A DNA stretch of 64,000 nucleotides. Source: Mariniflexile gromovii (GTDB lineage Bacteria > Bacteroidota > Bacteroidia > Flavobacteriales > Flavobacteriaceae). Location of the stretch: positions 62,001-126,000 of the forward strand of contig NZ_JAGJCB010000003.1 of NCBI RefSeq assembly GCF_017814435.1, given 5' to 3'. How positions within the stretch are numbered: the stretch's first letter is position 1; each line of letters begins with the position of its first letter. The notes under the pieces are model-generated. The model made no database searches, had not been told where the DNA came from, and was given only the letters and a program-made list of their open reading frames with translations. Below, piece after piece: positions 44,552 to 54,503 of the stretch. The translations under genes were made by a program, and so were the position numbers.

Positions 44552-47500
44552 ATGTTTAGTAAATTTATACATAGACCGGTATTGGCTATCGTCGTATCGG
44601 TAATCATTGTTTTTACGGGTTTGCTGGCCTTGAAGCAATTGCCCATTTCTCAATTTCCCGAAATATCACCAACCACGGTAAATATATTTATAGCCTACCC
44701 GGGCGCAAGTGCCGATGTGTTGGTGAAATCAACGCTTATTCCTTTGGAAACCGCCATTAATGGTGTGGAAGGCATGCGTTACATCGCTTCCGATGCTACC
44801 AGTGCGGGTGAAGGAACCTTACGTATTATTTTTGAACCTGGTACAGACCCCAACCAAGCGGTGGTTAGGGTGAAAACGCGTGTAGACCAAGTAATGCCAA
44901 ACCTTCCAGAATTAGTGCAGCGTGAAGGTGTTGTAATTACACCCGTGCAACCAAGTATGCTTATGTATGTGAACTTGTATAGCAAGGCGAAAAATGACGA
45001 CGAAAAATTCTTGTACAACTACGCATATACCAAAATAGTACCCGAAATACAGCGTATTAAAGGTATTGCCAGTGCACAAATTTTAGGAAGCCGTAAGTAC
45101 GCCATGCGTGTTTGGTTAAAGCCAGATAGAATGCGTGCTTATAATGTGTCGGCTGAAGAAGTCCTAAAAGCGATGGACGAACAAAGCGTTATTGCTCGAC
45201 CTGGTAGATTGGGGCAGAGTTCTGGTAAAAAATCACAATCGCTGGAGTATGTTTTGGTTTATAAAGGCCGATATAATGAACCAGATGAATACAAAGAAAT
45301 CATTATTAGAGCCAATGAAGAAGGAGAAATTTTAAGGCTGAAAGATCTAGCCGATGTAGAATTAGGAAGCGAATTCTTCGATATTTATTCCAATTTAGAT
45401 GGGCATCCTTCTGCATCCATCGTTTTAAAACAAACCTTTGGTAGTAATGGTAGTGATGTTATCAATGAAGTAAAGGCGAAATTGGAAGAATTAAAAACCG
45501 AATTACCGCCAAATGTGGACTATAAAATTGGGTACGACGTATCAAACTTTTTAAATGCGTCCATCGAGCAGGTGCTTCATACGTTAAGAGACGCTTTTAT
45601 ACTTGTTGCCATTGTGGTATTTATATTTTTGGGCGATTGGCGTTCTACGCTTATCCCAATTATTGCGGTGCCTGTATCGTTAATTGGGTCGTTCTTCATT
45701 ATGCAAATGTTCGGGCTTTCGGTAAACTTAATCACTTTATTTGCATTGGTATTGGCTATTGGTATTGTGGTTGATAATGCCATTGTAATTGTAGAAGGGG
45801 TTCACGTAAAAATGTCCGAAGAAAACCTGTCTCCTTATAAAGCATCACAAGCAGTTTTAACCGAAATGGGTGGCGCTATTGTTGCCATTACTTTGGTTAT
45901 GGTATCGGTGTTTATACCAATTTCGTTCATGACTGGGCCTGTGGGTGTTTTTTACAGACAGTTTTCAATCACCATGGCTGGGTCTATTATAATTTCAGCA
46001 GTTGTAGCGCTTACGTTAACTCCGGTTTTATGTGCTATTCTGCTTAAAAATAATCATGGGCAACCCAAAAAGAAAACACCCATTGATAAGTTTATAGATT
46101 GGTTTAATCGCAAGTTTGATAAACTTACAGGGCGTTATGTTGACTTTTTAAAATTGATTGTAAACCGAAGAGTCATCACTTTCGGAATATTAATAGCGTT
46201 CTGTATTGGTATATTCTTTTCAAACCAAGTGTTACCGGCAGGTTTTATTCCGGGAGAAGATCAAGGGATGATTTACGCCATCATTCAAACACCTCCAGGT
46301 TCTACTTTAGAACGTACCAACGATGTGGCACGCAAACTTCAAAAGCTATGTGAAGAAATTGAAGGTGTAGAGTCTGTGTCCTCATTAGCGGGTTATGAAA
46401 TTATGACCGAAGGTCGCGGTTCCAATGCAGGTACTTGTCTTATCAACCTAAAACCATGGTCCGAACGTAAACATTCTGTGCATGAAATCATGGAAGAATT
46501 GGAAGAAGAAAGTAAAAACTTGGGCGCTGTTATAGAGTATTTCGAGCCGCCAGCGGTTCCCGGTTTTGGATCTTCGGGTGGATTCTCCATGCGTTTGTTA
46601 GATAAAACCAATTCAACCGATTATCATGAGTTTGAGAAAATAAACAACCATTTCTTGGATGCATTAAAAAAGCGTAAAGAACTAACAGGTGTGTTTACGT
46701 TTTATGCTGCAAACTATCCACAATATGAGTTGATTATAAATAATAAAGCGGCAATGCAAAAGGGTGTTTCTATTGGAAATGCTATGGAAAACTTAAACAT
46801 TCTTATTGGTAGTACCTATGAACAGGGGTTTATTAAGTTCGACAGGTTCTTTAAAGTATATACCCAAGCAGCACCGGAATATCGAAGACTTCCATCGGAT
46901 TTAGAAAAACTTTTTGTTAAAAATGAAGCGGGTGACATGGTGCCTTATTCCGCATTTATGAAAGTTGAAAAAAGATTGGGGCCTAACGAAATTACACGTT
47001 ACAATTTATATAATTCCGCTGCTATTTGTGGGTTGCCAGCTTCAGGTTATACCAGTGGCGATGCTATTAATGCGATAAAAGAAGTAGCTAAAGAAAATTT
47101 ACCCTTAGGTTATGATATCGCTTGGGAAGGCTTGTCCTATGATGAAGCCTCCAGAGGTAATGAATCCTTATACATTTTTATTGTGGTATTAATTTTTGTG
47201 TACTTGGTACTTGCGGCACAATACGAAAGTTTCATGCTGCCATTAGCGGTTATATTATCGTTGCCCGTGGGTATTTTCGGGTCGTTTATATTGCTACAGT
47301 TTATGGGGCTTGCAAACGATGTGTATGCCCAAATTGGTATGATTATGTTGGTGGGGCTTTTAGGTAAAAATGCGGTGTTAATTGTAGAATTTGCAGTCCA
47401 GAAACACCGTGCAGGGGCAACAATATTGGAAGCATCCATTGAAGGTGCTAAAATGCGATTCCGCCCCATTTTAATGACGTCCTTTGCTTTTATTACAGGT

Positions 47501-47782
47501 TTAATTCCGTTGGTGGTGGCAACGGGTGCTGGTGCCATTGGTAACAGAACTATTGGAGGTTCAGCACTAGGGGGAATGCTTATTGGTACGCTTGCAGGTG
47601 TCATTATCATCCCTGGTTTATATTACTTTTTTGCAACTATTTCCGATGGACGCGATTTAATTAAAAATGAACATCACGAACCAATGTCAGAAGAATTGAT
47701 GCGTATGAGCGAAAGTGAAAGTAAATTGAAGAAAATTAATAAGCTTCTTAAAAAACTATTAAAAAGAACTGAAAATGAATAA
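44552..47782 (+). CDS. RND efflux pump, HAE1 (AcrB-like) inner-membrane subunit
   Basis: Proton-driven multidrug exporter. 1076 residues with 12 predicted helices and two large periplasmic loops (PISQFPEISPTTVNIFIAYPGAS; porter domains). TM4 reads AIGIVVDNAIVIVEGVHVKM: the usual Asp-Asp proton relay is D408-N409 here. TM10 keeps the relay Lys in GLLGKNAVLIVEF. The FIPGEDQGMIYAIIQTPPGS segment is the second-half counterpart. The C-terminus is a charged tail (LKKINKLLKKLLKRTENE). It overlaps the channel gene by 8 bases. Substrate spectrum is unknown. Confidence 0.95.
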   Translation: MFSKFIHRPVLAIVVSVIIVFTGLLALKQLPISQFPEISPTTVNIFIAYPGASADVLVKSTLIPLETAINGVEGMRYIASDATSAGEGTLRIIFEPGTDPNQAVVRVKTRVDQVMPNLPELVQREGVVITPVQPSMLMYVNLYSKAKNDDEKFLYNYAYTKIVPEIQRIKGIASAQILGSRKYAMRVWLKPDRMRAYNVSAEEVLKAMDEQSVIARPGRLGQSSGKKSQSLEYVLVYKGRYNEPDEYKEIIIRANEEGEILRLKDLADVELGSEFFDIYSNLDGHPSASIVLKQTFGSNGSDVINEVKAKLEELKTELPPNVDYKIGYDVSNFLNASIEQVLHTLRDAFILVAIVVFIFLGDWRSTLIPIIAVPVSLIGSFFIMQMFGLSVNLITLFALVLAIGIVVDNAIVIVEGVHVKMSEENLSPYKASQAVLTEMGGAIVAITLVMVSVFIPISFMTGPVGVFYRQFSITMAGSIIISAVVALTLTPVLCAILLKNNHGQPKKKTPIDKFIDWFNRKFDKLTGRYVDFLKLIVNRRVITFGILIAFCIGIFFSNQVLPAGFIPGEDQGMIYAIIQTPPGSTLERTNDVARKLQKLCEEIEGVESVSSLAGYEIMTEGRGSNAGTCLINLKPWSERKHSVHEIMEELEEESKNLGAVIEYFEPPAVPGFGSSGGFSMRLLDKTNSTDYHEFEKINNHFLDALKKRKELTGVFTFYAANYPQYELIINNKAAMQKGVSIGNAMENLNILIGSTYEQGFIKFDRFFKVYTQAAPEYRRLPSDLEKLFVKNEAGDMVPYSAFMKVEKRLGPNEITRYNLYNSAAICGLPASGYTSGDAINAIKEVAKENLPLGYDIAWEGLSYDEASRGNESLYIFIVVLIFVYLVLAAQYESFMLPLAVILSLPVGIFGSFILLQFMGLANDVYAQIGMIMLVGLLGKNAVLIVEFAVQKHRAGATILEASIEGAKMRFRPILMTSFAFITGLIPLVVATGAGAIGNRTIGGSALGGMLIGTLAGVIIIPGLYYFFATISDGRDLIKNEHHEPMSEELMRMSESESKLKKINKLLKKLLKRTENE

Positions 47783-49226
47783 TATAAAAAACCAGGTGCT
47801 TCCCAACAAAAAATTATGGTTGGTTGGTGTCATTATCATAGCCATATTTTATTCTTGTGTGCCAGCTATTCAGGTGGTTCAAGAAAATAAGGAAGTTCCC
47901 AATCAATTTGATACGCAGTCTATAGATACTACAAATACAGCATCCGTAAAATGGAAAGATTATTTTACCGATCCGTATTTAAATGAATTGATAGAAACGG
48001 CTTTAAAAAATAATCAAGAATTGAAAATTACGCTTCAGGAAGTGGAAATTGCCAGAAACGAAGTAAAAGCCAAAAAGGGGGAATATTTGCCTTTTGTAGA
48101 TTTTCAAGCGGGTGCTGAAACCGAAAAAGTTGGTAGATTTACCAGTCAAGGAGCCAATGATGCCAATACCGAAATTGAACCAGGAAGAGAATTTCCAGAG
48201 CCTTTGCCTAGCTACAATTTAGGACTACAAGCAAGATGGGAATTGGATGTTTGGAAAAAACTTCGAAATGCTAAAAAAGCAACGTATCAGCGTTACATCG
48301 CTTCTGTTGAAGGCCAAAATTTTTTGGTTACCAACTTAATTGCTGAAATAGCAAATTCATATTATGAGTTGCTAACTATTGATAATCAGCTATCTATTGT
48401 AGAAGAAAATATAGATATTCAAAGTAATGCTTTAAAAATAGTGAATCTTCAAAAGCAAGCAGCACGTGTTACCGAGTTGGCTGTACAACGTTTTGAAGCT
48501 GAGGTGTTACATACACAAAGTCTTCAATACGATATTAAACAGCAAATTACGGAGACCGAAAATAAAATTAATTTTTTAGTAGGAAGATTTCCGCAGCCCA
48601 TTTTAAGAAGCTCAGCGTCTTTTTACAATTTAGTTCCAGAAAGTTTATCGGTAGGTGTTCCGTCGCAATTATTGGAAAACCGACCCGATGTTAGGCAGGC
48701 GGAAATGGAATTGGAAGCTTCCAAGTTGGACGTAAAAGTTGCAAAAGCTAGGTTTTTTCCATCTTTAGGCATTTCGGCAGGAATTGGTTTAGAGGCATTT
48801 AATTTGTCGTATATAACAAAAACACCTGAATCTTTATTTTACTCGGTTGTAGGTGATATTGCAGGACCATTGATCAATAGAAATGAAATAAAAGCATTGT
48901 ATTTTAATGCGAATGCAAAACAATTACAAGCAGTTTATAATTATGAACGTACCGTGTTGAACGCTTATCTTGAGGTTGCTAATCAACTCTCAAACATTAG
49001 CAATCTTGAGAAAAGCTATCATTTGAAATCGCTTAAGGTTGATGCACTTACACGTTCTATTGATATTTCTAACACGCTTTTTAAATCGGCAAGAGCAGAT
49101 TATATGGAAGTATTGCTAACACAACGCGATGCTTTAGAATCTAAATTTGAACTTGTTGAAACCAAAAAAGCACAAATGAATGCCGTGGTTAATATGTACC
49201 GCGCTTTAGGTGGTGGTTGGAATTAA
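47775..49226 (+). CDS. RND efflux outer-membrane channel (TolC/NodT-type) lipoprotein
   Basis: Outer-membrane factor completing the tripartite pump. A hydrophobic start with lipobox IFYSC, then two TolC-like repeats: WKDYFTDPYLNELIETALKNNQELKI, LGLQARWELDVWKKLRNAKKATYQRYIASVEGQ, NFLVTNLIAEIANSYYELL and, in the second half, LLENRPDVRQAEMELEASKLDVKVAKARFFPSLGISAG. These match the NodT family of lipoprotein channels. 483 residues, normal. Co-translated with the pump (8-base overlap). A hairpin follows the stop. Confidence 0.94.
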   Translation: MNNIKNQVLPNKKLWLVGVIIIAIFYSCVPAIQVVQENKEVPNQFDTQSIDTTNTASVKWKDYFTDPYLNELIETALKNNQELKITLQEVEIARNEVKAKKGEYLPFVDFQAGAETEKVGRFTSQGANDANTEIEPGREFPEPLPSYNLGLQARWELDVWKKLRNAKKATYQRYIASVEGQNFLVTNLIAEIANSYYELLTIDNQLSIVEENIDIQSNALKIVNLQKQAARVTELAVQRFEAEVLHTQSLQYDIKQQITETENKINFLVGRFPQPILRSSASFYNLVPESLSVGVPSQLLENRPDVRQAEMELEASKLDVKVAKARFFPSLGISAGIGLEAFNLSYITKTPESLFYSVVGDIAGPLINRNEIKALYFNANAKQLQAVYNYERTVLNAYLEVANQLSNISNLEKSYHLKSLKVDALTRSIDISNTLFKSARADYMEVLLTQRDALESKFELVETKKAQMNAVVNMYRALGGGWN

Positions 49227-49254
49227 AAGTATCTTACTATAATAGTAATAAAAT

Positions 49255-49288
49255 TAATCCTCACAAGTAATCGATCTTGTGAGGATTA
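49255..49288 (+). terminator. Hairpin after the efflux operon
   Basis: TAATCCTCACAAG and CTTGTGAGGATTA form a perfect 13-base stem with an 8-base loop; the tail is only partly T-rich (CTAATTTG). Confidence 0.7.
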
Positions 49289-49385
49289 CTAATTTGAATA
49301 CATGGGTTTACATTCATATATTATGCTGAAAAAAATATTTGTTTTATCTAAAGAATTAATAACATAAAAACAACATTGTTTTTTG

Positions 49386-49416
49386 TTGCTTAACGCATAG
49401 GTGTTCAGTATCTTTG
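49386..49416 (+). promoter_or_regulatory. Promoter of ppa
   Basis: TTG at 49386-49388, a 20-base spacer and TATCTTTG at 49409-49416 match the Bacteroidota consensus. The ATG is at 49440, leaving a short leader. Confidence 0.75.
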
Positions 49417-49439
49417 TGCGTATAATAAGAAATAAAAAT

Positions 49440-49967
49440 ATGAGTGAAAATACCCCATTAACTTTTGATGTATTGATAGAAATACCTAAAGGCAGTAGAA
49501 ATAAATACGAATATGATTTCGCATTACATAAAATCCGTTTTGACAGAACTTTATTTTCATCTATGATGTATCCAGGCGACTATGGTTTTATTCCTGAAAC
49601 TTTAGCCCTAGATAAAGATCCATTAGATGTACTTGTTTTAGGTATTGAACCAACTTTCCCCATGGTTGTAATGGAAGTAAAGCCAATTGGCGTTTTTTAT
49701 ATGACTGATGAAAAAGGTCCAGATGAAAAAATTATCTGTGTACCCGTTTCAGATCCAGTATGGAGTAACAGAGAGGATATTTCAGAGTTAAACCCGCACC
49801 GTCTTAAAGAAATTGAACACTTTTTCCAAGTTTATAAAGATTTAGAAGAAAAGAAAGTTGATGTTGGTGGTTGGGGAGATGCTAAAGAAGCTGTTAGAAT
49901 TTACCACGAATGTGTGAAGCGCTATGATGAAAGTGATCACAAGAAAAAAAGAACATTTACCATCTAA
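49440..49967 (+). CDS. ppa: Inorganic pyrophosphatase (soluble, family I)
   Basis: Hydrolyses pyrophosphate in the cytoplasm. Family I motifs: FDVLIEIPKGSRNKYEYD, SMMYPGDYGFIPETLALDKDPLDVLVLG (with the metal-binding Asp residues), and WSNREDISELNPHRLKEIEHFF. About 175 residues, normal. A GTG at 49401 is in frame but lies within the promoter, so ATG 49440 (MSENTPLTFDVL) is the start. The membrane pyrophosphatase hppA follows after a terminator, so both pyrophosphate-consuming routes are side by side. Confidence 0.96.
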   Translation: MSENTPLTFDVLIEIPKGSRNKYEYDFALHKIRFDRTLFSSMMYPGDYGFIPETLALDKDPLDVLVLGIEPTFPMVVMEVKPIGVFYMTDEKGPDEKIICVPVSDPVWSNREDISELNPHRLKEIEHFFQVYKDLEEKKVDVGGWGDAKEAVRIYHECVKRYDESDHKKKRTFTI

Positions 49968-50001
49968 ATTATTAGATTGTCAATAAATCGAATAAAAAAT
50001 G

Positions 50002-50031
50002 AACCATCTTTAATTTAAGGTGGTTTTTTTT
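50002..50031 (+). terminator. Terminator after ppa
   Basis: AACCATCTT, loop TAATTT, AAGGTGGTT and a T-run. One G-T pair in the stem. It separates ppa from hppA, which therefore needs its own promoter. Confidence 0.75.
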
Positions 50032-50097
50032 ATCACTTATATTTTCCTATTTTTAGCTCCATTAAAAAATATTTAATCAATAACTAACTAAATTTAT

Positions 50098-52476
50098 ATG
50101 GAATTAATAGTGAAATTTTTACCGCTTTTTGGGGTTTTGGCATTAGCATTTGTGTTTATAAAAAGTGCTTGGGTAACTAAGCAAGACCAAGGGAATGAGC
50201 GCATGATAAAAATTGCAAAAAACATTGCCGATGGCGCCATGTCTTTTTTAAAAGCAGAATATAAAATTTTATCAGTTTTCGTAATAGCCGTAGCAGTTTT
50301 ATTGTTTTTTAAAGGAACAAATGAAGCAGGTTCTAACGGTATGGTTGCTGTCTCTTTCATAGTTGGTGCTATTTGTTCGGCATTAGCTGGTTTTATAGGG
50401 ATGAAAGTGGCCACCAAAGCTAACGTAAGAACCACAAGTGCAGCAAGAACGTCCTTAGGAAAAGCCTTAGAAGTGGCATTTGCAGGAGGAGCCGTAATGG
50501 GGTTGGGCGTTGTTGGTTTAGGTGTTTTAGGTTTGAGTGGGTTGTTTATGATTTATAGCGGTCAAGGTTGGGATATTAATGAAGTGCTTAATGTGCTTTC
50601 AGGATTTTCACTTGGTGCATCTTCCATAGCATTATTTGCCCGTGTTGGTGGCGGTATTTACACCAAAGCTGCCGATGTAGGTGCCGATTTAGTAGGAAAA
50701 GTAGAGGCAGGAATTCCGGAAGACCACCCGTTAAACCCTGCAACCATTGCAGATAACGTAGGAGATAACGTAGGTGATGTTGCTGGTATGGGAGCCGATT
50801 TATTTGAGTCGTATGTAGGTTCCATTATTGGTACCATGGTTTTAGGAGCCATTTTTACGGCTTTACCTGAGTTTCAGGCTTCTTTTGATGGATTAGGTGC
50901 CGTGTATTTACCGTTGGTATTGGCTGCTGTTGGAATTATCATGTCTATCATCGGAACATTTTTTGTAAAAGTAAAAGATGGAGGGAACCCACAAACAGCC
51001 TTAAATATTGGTGAATTCGGTTCGGCAGGTTTAATGGTGGTTGCATCTTATTTCATTATAAACCAAATGCTTCCAGCTTCATGGAATTTTGAGGGTATTG
51101 AATATTCTTCTATGGGCGTATTTTGGGCAACTATAGCTGGTTTAGTAGCTGGTTTAGCTGTGGGTAAAGTAACTGAATATTATACAGGTACAGGGAAAGG
51201 TCCTGTAAATTCCATTGTAAAACAATCTGAAACAGGCGCAGCAACAAATATTATTGCTGGTTTAGGTATTGGTATGATGTCTACTATGGTTCCTATTTTA
51301 TTAATTGCTGCCGCTATATTGGTATCCCATCATTTTGCTGGTTTATATGGTATAGCAATTGCTGCGGTAGGTATGTTGGCAAATACGGGCATACAATTAG
51401 CAGTTGATGCTTACGGACCAATTTCTGATAACGCAGGTGGTATTGCTGAAATGGCTGAGCTACCTAAAGAAGTTAGAGAACGTACCGATAAATTGGATGC
51501 TGTTGGAAATACTACGGCCGCTATTGGTAAAGGTTTTGCTATCGCATCAGCAGCATTGACAGCATTGGCATTATTTGCCGCATTTATGCATACAGCAAAT
51601 GTAAAAGCTATTGACGTGTCTAAACCAGATATTATGGCTGGTTTATTAATAGGTGGCATGTTGCCATTCGTATTCTCAGCCTTGTCTATGAATGCGGTTG
51701 GGCGTGCTGCTATGGCAATGATTGAAGAAGTGCGTCGTCAATTTAGAGATATACCACAGTTAAAAGCAGCATTAGAAGTCATGCGTAAGTATGATTCTGA
51801 TATGAGTAAGGCTTCAAAAGAAGATAGAGCCATTTTTGATGCTGCCGATGGATATGCTGAATATGATAAATGTGTTGCTATTTCAACAAAAGCATCTATT
51901 AAGGAAATGGTATTACCCGGATTGTTAGCTATTGCAGTACCTGTTGCCGTAGGGTTTATAGGAGGTGCTGAAATGTTAGGTGGTTTACTTGCAGGTGTTA
52001 CCACCTGTGGGGTACTTATGGCAATCTTCCAATCGAATGCTGGTGGTGCTTGGGACAATGCTAAAAAAACGATTGAGGAACAAGGAAAAAAAGGAACCGA
52101 TGCCCATAAAGCAGCGGTTGTAGGAGATACGGTAGGAGATCCTTTTAAAGATACATCAGGGCCTTCATTAAATATCTTATTGAAATTAATGTCTGTTGTG
52201 GCACTGGTTATTGCTCCAAGTATAGCTTTGAGTTCCGAGGTTGTTACAGCTTATGTGTCAGATAACACTCCAGAAATTGTTGAAATTACCAAAGAAGTGA
52301 AAGTTGATATGTACAACAACGAAGATGGTACTGTAAAAGCTATTGTTACTACTGTTATTACAAATAATGGAGAAAAGATAACAAGTTATGAGACTTTCAA
52401 GGGTGAAGAAGCTGAAGTAAAAGCAAGTATTGAGGCTTTTAAAGAAAACCAAAGCGAGGACACTATTGTAAATTAG
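50098..52476 (+). CDS. hppA: Membrane-bound ion-pumping pyrophosphatase
   Basis: Couples pyrophosphate hydrolysis to sodium or proton export across the inner membrane; about 16 helices. The substrate-site segments are [70 protein letters not shown] and [19 protein letters not shown]. In [10 protein letters not shown] the residue A474 takes the place where potassium-independent enzymes have Lys, which points to the potassium-dependent class. At 792 residues it is long: after the last helix there is an extra roughly 75-residue tail (from about [19 protein letters not shown] to the end), acidic and with repeated [10 protein letters not shown]-like strands. Ion specificity is not decided. Confidence 0.95.
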   Translation: MELIVKFLPLFGVLALAFVFIKSAWVTKQDQGNERMIKIAKNIADGAMSFLKAEYKILSVFVIAVAVLLFFKGTNEAGSNGMVAVSFIVGAICSALAGFIGMKVATKANVRTTSAARTSLGKALEVAFAGGAVMGLGVVGLGVLGLSGLFMIYSGQGWDINEVLNVLSGFSLGASSIALFARVGGGIYTKAADVGADLVGKVEAGIPEDHPLNPATIADNVGDNVGDVAGMGADLFESYVGSIIGTMVLGAIFTALPEFQASFDGLGAVYLPLVLAAVGIIMSIIGTFFVKVKDGGNPQTALNIGEFGSAGLMVVASYFIINQMLPASWNFEGIEYSSMGVFWATIAGLVAGLAVGKVTEYYTGTGKGPVNSIVKQSETGAATNIIAGLGIGMMSTMVPILLIAAAILVSHHFAGLYGIAIAAVGMLANTGIQLAVDAYGPISDNAGGIAEMAELPKEVRERTDKLDAVGNTTAAIGKGFAIASAALTALALFAAFMHTANVKAIDVSKPDIMAGLLIGGMLPFVFSALSMNAVGRAAMAMIEEVRRQFRDIPQLKAALEVMRKYDSDMSKASKEDRAIFDAADGYAEYDKCVAISTKASIKEMVLPGLLAIAVPVAVGFIGGAEMLGGLLAGVTTCGVLMAIFQSNAGGAWDNAKKTIEEQGKKGTDAHKAAVVGDTVGDPFKDTSGPSLNILLKLMSVVALVIAPSIALSSEVVTAYVSDNTPEIVEITKEVKVDMYNNEDGTVKAIVTTVITNNGEKITSYETFKGEEAEVKASIEAFKENQSEDTIVN

Positions 52477-52497
52477 CTTACTGCTTTTAATTGAAAT

Positions 52498-52532
52498 AAA
52501 AGAAGCCACGCCAAAAGCGTGGTTTCTTTTTT
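52498..52532 (+). terminator. Terminator after hppA
   Basis: AAAGAAGCCACGC, loop CAAAA, GCGTGGTTTCTTT and a T-run. Confidence 0.9.
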
Positions 52533-52573
52533 ACATAAATTTCTTTTTTTTCGTTTTAATTAATAAAACTTCT

Positions 52574-52607
52574 TATCTTTGAACTGGTTAACCAATTTGG
52601 TTATCCA
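52574..52607 (+). promoter_or_regulatory. Promoter -7 box and tandem TGGTTAACCA operator of the PL6 gene
   Basis: TATCTTTG at 52574-52581 fits the -7 box. Two boxes follow directly: TGGTTAACCA (52585-52594, a perfect palindrome) and TGGTTATCCA (52598-52607), spaced 13 bases apart. The form TGGTnnACCA resembles the operator of FadR-type GntR repressors. The boxes overlap the expected transcription start, so binding would repress. The regulator is not in this stretch. Confidence 0.6.
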
Positions 52608-52624
52608 ATTAAGCTTAAAGACAT

Positions 52625-54370
52625 ATGAATAATCGAATTTTAATTTTATTGCTTTTGTTAGTTTGTAATGTTCATGCACAATATGTTACAACAAATTCTG
52701 AACTTACTAGCGCCATAAGTGCTGCTACTGCAGGTACCACAATTACGCTAAAGAATCAAACTTGGACTAATGTTCAAATAAGTATAAACAAAAATGGAAA
52801 TTCGGCTAACCCCATTACCATTAAAGCAGAAACCCCTGGAAGTGTATTTTTTGAAGGTGCAACCAACGTGAAATTAGGAGGGAGCTATATTTATTTTGAA
52901 GGTGTTGTGTTTCAAAATCCACCAGCTTCGGTAAGTACAGGTACTCCGATAATGGATTTTAGAGCATCGAGTACAGATTGTAATAATTGCAAAGTTACCA
53001 ATATCAAAATAGACGCTTTCAACCAAGGTGCCTCCCAGCAAACGAGTGTATTTAAATGGATATTATTGCGGGGTTCAAATAATGAAGTAAGTTACTCTTC
53101 ATTTCTTGGAAAACACGGTGTGGGCAGTATCATTAATGATAATAGAGACTCTTCTAACCCTAATTATCATAAAATACACCACAATTATTTTGCGAATAGA
53201 ACACCTCAAGGTACTTCTGCCGTTAATGATAATAATGATCAAGACGCTATAAGAATTGGTAACAGTTCAACATCATTATCAAATTCTTTTACGGAAGTTT
53301 ATGACAATTATTTTTACAATTTTGTTGGTGAAATTGAAGTAATCTCTAACAAGAGTGGAAGTAATAAGTACTATAATAATACATTCGCAGATTATTCAGG
53401 GGCATTAACTTTAAGACATGGAGATAATTGTGAGGTTTATAATAACTTCTTTTTGGCCAATGGCCACTCTTTTAGTGGTGGCGTTCGGGTGATGGGTGAA
53501 AACCATAAAATTTACAATAATTATATTGAAGGCACCGTGGCTAAATATCCAAATAATTCGTCTACTAACGGTCTTGCAGGTATTAATATCCATAACGGTA
53601 TATTAAATAGTGCTTTAAATGGATATTACCAAGTGAAAAATGCAACTATAATAAATAACACTTTTGTTAATTGTGATTTGGGTATAAGAGTTGGTGCTAC
53701 ATTTAATTCTACTCAAGATCAACCGCCTCTTAATGTAGTAATAGGCAACAATATCATGTATCAAAACACTAACAGAGCGATTCAGGTTACCACTCAGTTA
53801 ACAGGAGCGTCTTCAAAGTATGAGAATAATATAAAACAAAACGGTACATTCGATTCGTTTGGGTCTGTAACCGCGTCGGGTAATAGTAATGTTACTTCAG
53901 GGTTATTAGCTTCAGGTACCGATATTTATAATATAGTTGCGGGAAGTGTAGCGATAGATTACGGGGCTGGTTCTTATGCGTTTTTAACAAAAGACATTCT
54001 TGGTGGCAACAGAGAAGTAGCTTTTGATGCTGGTGCAGAAGAATATGGTGCTGGCGGAACAATTGTACCTTACAAACAATCGGATGTAGGAGTTAAAGTT
54101 GGTTTTGGAGCATCAGGTACTTTATCAATAGGTGATAATGTAAAGAAACCATCTAACATTAAGGTGTATCCTGTGCCAACAAAAGATGAATTGATAATTT
54201 CATCCTTAAATAAAAATATAGGAACTATTGAGATATTTGATATTACTGGTAAGTTATTGATGAAAAAGACCAATAATTCTACACTGGCAAAAATTAATGT
54301 AAGTACCTTTTCAAAAGGAATCTACATACTTAAAGCCGATGATTTTAAAAGCCGTTTTGTTGTAGAATAA
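52625..54370 (+). CDS. PL6-family alginate-lyase-type enzyme with T9SS sorting domain
   Basis: Polysaccharide lyase family 6 (alginate lyase or chondroitinase-B type), secreted. Signal peptide 1-18 (VHAQ). A right-handed beta-helix follows with many short Asn-rich coils. EVISNKSGSNKYYNN holds K243 and LTLRHGDNCEVYNNFF holds R264; their 21-residue spacing equals that of the catalytic Lys/Arg pair of PL6. GGVRVMGENHKIYNNYIEG is a further family landmark. Residues about 507-581 are a type IX C-terminal sorting domain (VYPVPTKDELII, IEIFDITGKLLMK, KGIYILKADDFKSRFVVE). It is an orphan, not in an alginate locus within this window. Alginate is the likeliest substrate. Confidence 0.9.
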   Translation: MNNRILILLLLLVCNVHAQYVTTNSELTSAISAATAGTTITLKNQTWTNVQISINKNGNSANPITIKAETPGSVFFEGATNVKLGGSYIYFEGVVFQNPPASVSTGTPIMDFRASSTDCNNCKVTNIKIDAFNQGASQQTSVFKWILLRGSNNEVSYSSFLGKHGVGSIINDNRDSSNPNYHKIHHNYFANRTPQGTSAVNDNNDQDAIRIGNSSTSLSNSFTEVYDNYFYNFVGEIEVISNKSGSNKYYNNTFADYSGALTLRHGDNCEVYNNFFLANGHSFSGGVRVMGENHKIYNNYIEGTVAKYPNNSSTNGLAGINIHNGILNSALNGYYQVKNATIINNTFVNCDLGIRVGATFNSTQDQPPLNVVIGNNIMYQNTNRAIQVTTQLTGASSKYENNIKQNGTFDSFGSVTASGNSNVTSGLLASGTDIYNIVAGSVAIDYGAGSYAFLTKDILGGNREVAFDAGAEEYGAGGTIVPYKQSDVGVKVGFGASGTLSIGDNVKKPSNIKVYPVPTKDELIISSLNKNIGTIEIFDITGKLLMKKTNNSTLAKINVSTFSKGIYILKADDFKSRFVVE

Positions 54371-54458
54371 TTAAAACAACCTGTTTGTGAAACCCAAGAT
54401 AAATTACAAACAGACAGATTTTTTTAATCTTTATGATTAAATGAGTTAACAAACACTT

Positions 54459-54491
54459 AAAAAAAAGCCACAATTTTTGTGGCTTTTTTTT
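54459..54491 (+). terminator. Terminator after the PL6 gene
   Basis: A-run, GCCACAA, loop TTT, TTGTGGC and T-run; symmetric, so it could work on both strands. An in-frame ATG at 54477 of the next gene lies in this stem and is rejected as start. Confidence 0.9.
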
Positions 54492-54503
54492 ACCTTAATC
54501 CCC

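Noticed and set aside
47137-47610. Open frame of 157 codons on the minus strand inside the RND pump gene
   Set aside because: Pro/Ile/Ala-rich translation typical of the reverse of hydrophobic helices; no supporting signals.
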